Shown here one piece after another: positions 6,154 to 7,516 of a stretch of DNA of 7,516 nucleotides. Numbering within the stretch: position 1 is the first letter of the stretch; every line of letters starts with the position of its first letter. Made by a program: the position numbers and the translations under genes. This DNA comes from Nitrospirota bacterium (GTDB lineage Bacteria; Nitrospirota; Nitrospiria; Nitrospirales; Nitrospiraceae), in NCBI GenBank assembly GCA_020028195.1, contig JAHWYE010000070.1:1-7516 (forward strand). Direction: 5' to 3'. The notes beneath the pieces are model-generated. The model was not told the origin of the DNA and ran no database searches. It worked only from the letters and a program-made list of their open reading frames with translations.

Positions 6154-7516
6154 ATGGCTCATGCAACCAAGACCGCCGACGCAGTCCTGCGGCTCTCTCC
6201 ACGTATTGAAATCCTTCCGATCCTTCATGCCAGCGGCGACATGGCCCAAGAGGTCCGCGAAACCCTGATCGGACGCAAGTTCGACTGCCTCGCTGTGCCG
6301 CTGCCTCCTTCAGTCGAGGAGAAACTTGAAGCGGCGGTTGGCGCATTGCCCAGCATCAGCCTGGTGGTGATGCCGGAGCCGGATCGTGACGGCATGCCGG
6401 TGGTCAGTTTCATCCCGGCCGATCCGTGCCAGGCTCTGATCATGGGGGTACGAGTGGCAATGGGAGAAGGAATCCCCCGGGCCTATATCGATCGGGAAGT
6501 GACGGTGTTCGAGCCTATGCCTGTTGCAGCCCCCGACCCTTACGCGCTCAAGCGCACGTCGCTGGCTGCCTTCGCCTCTGCAGTCATCCCTTCCCTGCCC
6601 ACTCCAGCCCAAGACAGCCAGCAAGAGAACCGCATTGCCTGGATGGCCTTCCGCCTGCACGAGCTCGAACTGGAATACGAATCCATTTTGTGTCTCTGCT
6701 TGCTCGCTGACTGGCCCTGGCTCCGAGACGCCTACCGGGAACGAAAGCCTTACGTCGCACCGGAACGGACCATGATGCCACCGGCCAGCTATCCAGTTTC
6801 CCCATCCACCTTATATTTCGTGCTGGGTGAGCTACCATTTCTGACAGAACTCTATGAGCGCCGGCGGGCTGAGTTCCGTTCAGACCGGCACCTCGCCGTG
6901 GACGGCATGAAGGAGCTCCTGCTGGAAGCCCGGACCCGCTGGATGGTCGGTCGCAAGACCGACGCGAATTCCGTGGCAAACTGGGTCACTCCCCAACTCC
7001 TCCAACTCTATCTCCAGTACGTCCGGAATTTAGCCCTGATGGAACGCCGGCTGACGCCAGACCTCTACACCCTGGTGCTAGCTGCCAAGCAGACGGCGGG
7101 AGACGAGTTCGCCGTGACGTTATTGGAAACCGCCAAGACCTATGCCTTCCAAGAGGAGGCCTCAGAGTCAGCTGATCCGGCAGTTTCGGCCGGCATCGGT
7201 AAGCTGGAGTTTTCGGACGGTCACATCGCGCTGGCCAGAAACCGCCTGCAGGGCCCTCCGATGGTCTGGCGATCGCTCTCTCTGCGACCCACTCCGACTC
7301 GGACAAAGAGCCGACGCTGGGCGCTCCAATGGAACCCCTTCCGCCAGTGCTCCTGGCCGCCAGAGGATAACCGGATCGAGAGCTTTACCAGCCATGTGCG
7401 CGAGCAGGCCCGGGCCATCCTGGGAGCGGATCTCGCGCGGATCGAGAAGTTCACCACCTCGGTCAAGGATGGAGTGGACCTCCGAGAGAGCCTGCGTCAT
7501 TGGTACAAGGGCTACA
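6154..7516 (+). CDS. Large uncharacterised protein, partner of the AAA+ ATPase (runs off right edge)
   Basis: The frame is open from ATG 6154 to the edge, giving 454 residues without a stop. I do not recognise the family with certainty. The N-terminus RIEILPILHASGDMAQEVRE (17-36) leads to FDCLAVPLPPSVEE (43-56), SFIPADPCQALIMGVRVA (85-102) and GIPRAYIDRE (106-115), then a helical part with RIAWMAFRLHELELEYESIL (160-179) and LLADWPWLRDAYRER (183-197). The last part, SDLARIEKF-like (425-433), TTSVKDGVDLRESLRHWYKG (434-453), is rich in charged and aromatic residues. The order of elements recalls the TraB/ChaN/DUF5682-type layout, some members of which sit beside MoxR ATPases, but this is a weak inference. 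No signal peptide or membrane segment is evident, so it is probably cytoplasmic. The gene follows the ATPase by 17 bases with no clear ribosome binding site, which suggests co-transcription. An ATG at codon 30 is a less likely start because it would cut the ILPILHASGD segment. Confidence 0.8.
   Translation, partial: MAHATKTADAVLRLSPRIEILPILHASGDMAQEVRETLIGRKFDCLAVPLPPSVEEKLEAAVGALPSISLVVMPEPDRDGMPVVSFIPADPCQALIMGVRVAMGEGIPRAYIDREVTVFEPMPVAAPDPYALKRTSLAAFASAVIPSLPTPAQDSQQENRIAWMAFRLHELELEYESILCLCLLADWPWLRDAYRERKPYVAPERTMMPPASYPVSPSTLYFVLGELPFLTELYERRRAEFRSDRHLAVDGMKELLLEARTRWMVGRKTDANSVANWVTPQLLQLYLQYVRNLALMERRLTPDLYTLVLAAKQTAGDEFAVTLLETAKTYAFQEEASESADPAVSAGIGKLEFSDGHIALARNRLQGPPMVWRSLSLRPTPTRTKSRRWALQWNPFRQCSWPPEDNRIESFTSHVREQARAILGADLARIEKFTTSVKDGVDLRESLRHWYKGY

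Overview
The window looks like chromosomal DNA from a GC-rich Gram-negative-type bacterium. The lipoprotein signal, the trp gene order E-G-D-C-F and the style of the intergenic palindromes would suit a Nitrospira-like organism. That placement is inference from general impression and no taxonomic marker gene is present.

Left part, minus strand (about 5119 down to 1): a tryptophan biosynthesis operon. Read in the direction of transcription it holds a good sigma70-type promoter (5119-5091), a 194-residue LysM lipoprotein gene, then trpE, trpG, trpD, trpC and the first 56 codons of trpF, which runs off the left edge. Together these enzymes convert chorismate to anthranilate (TrpE/TrpG), then to phosphoribosyl-anthranilate (TrpD), to CdRP (TrpF) and to indole-3-glycerol phosphate (TrpC). 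trpB and trpA are not in the window and may follow trpF. The lipoprotein gene overlaps trpE by 4 bases, so an envelope protein appears to be co-transcribed and translationally coupled with the pathway's first enzyme. Two intergenic gaps in the operon hold large palindromes: a 70-bp imperfect one between trpE and trpG and an 83-bp nested one between trpD and trpC.

Right part, plus strand (5183 to the right edge): a divergent gene pair made of a MoxR/AAA_5-type AAA+ ATPase and, 17 bases later, a large uncharacterised protein of at least 454 residues that runs off the right edge. The pair resembles the general 'MoxR ATPase plus partner' arrangement, in which an ATPase remodels a client, often with a VWA-domain protein nearby. 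No VWA domain is visible here. The second protein has a faint resemblance to the TraB/ChaN/DUF5682-like layout, but the usual catalytic-type residues are not obvious.

The 217-bp divergent intergenic region (4966-5182) carries the trp-side promoter and a hairpin just upstream of the ATPase gene. I found no tRNA, rRNA, CRISPR array, insertion sequence or clear rho-independent terminator.
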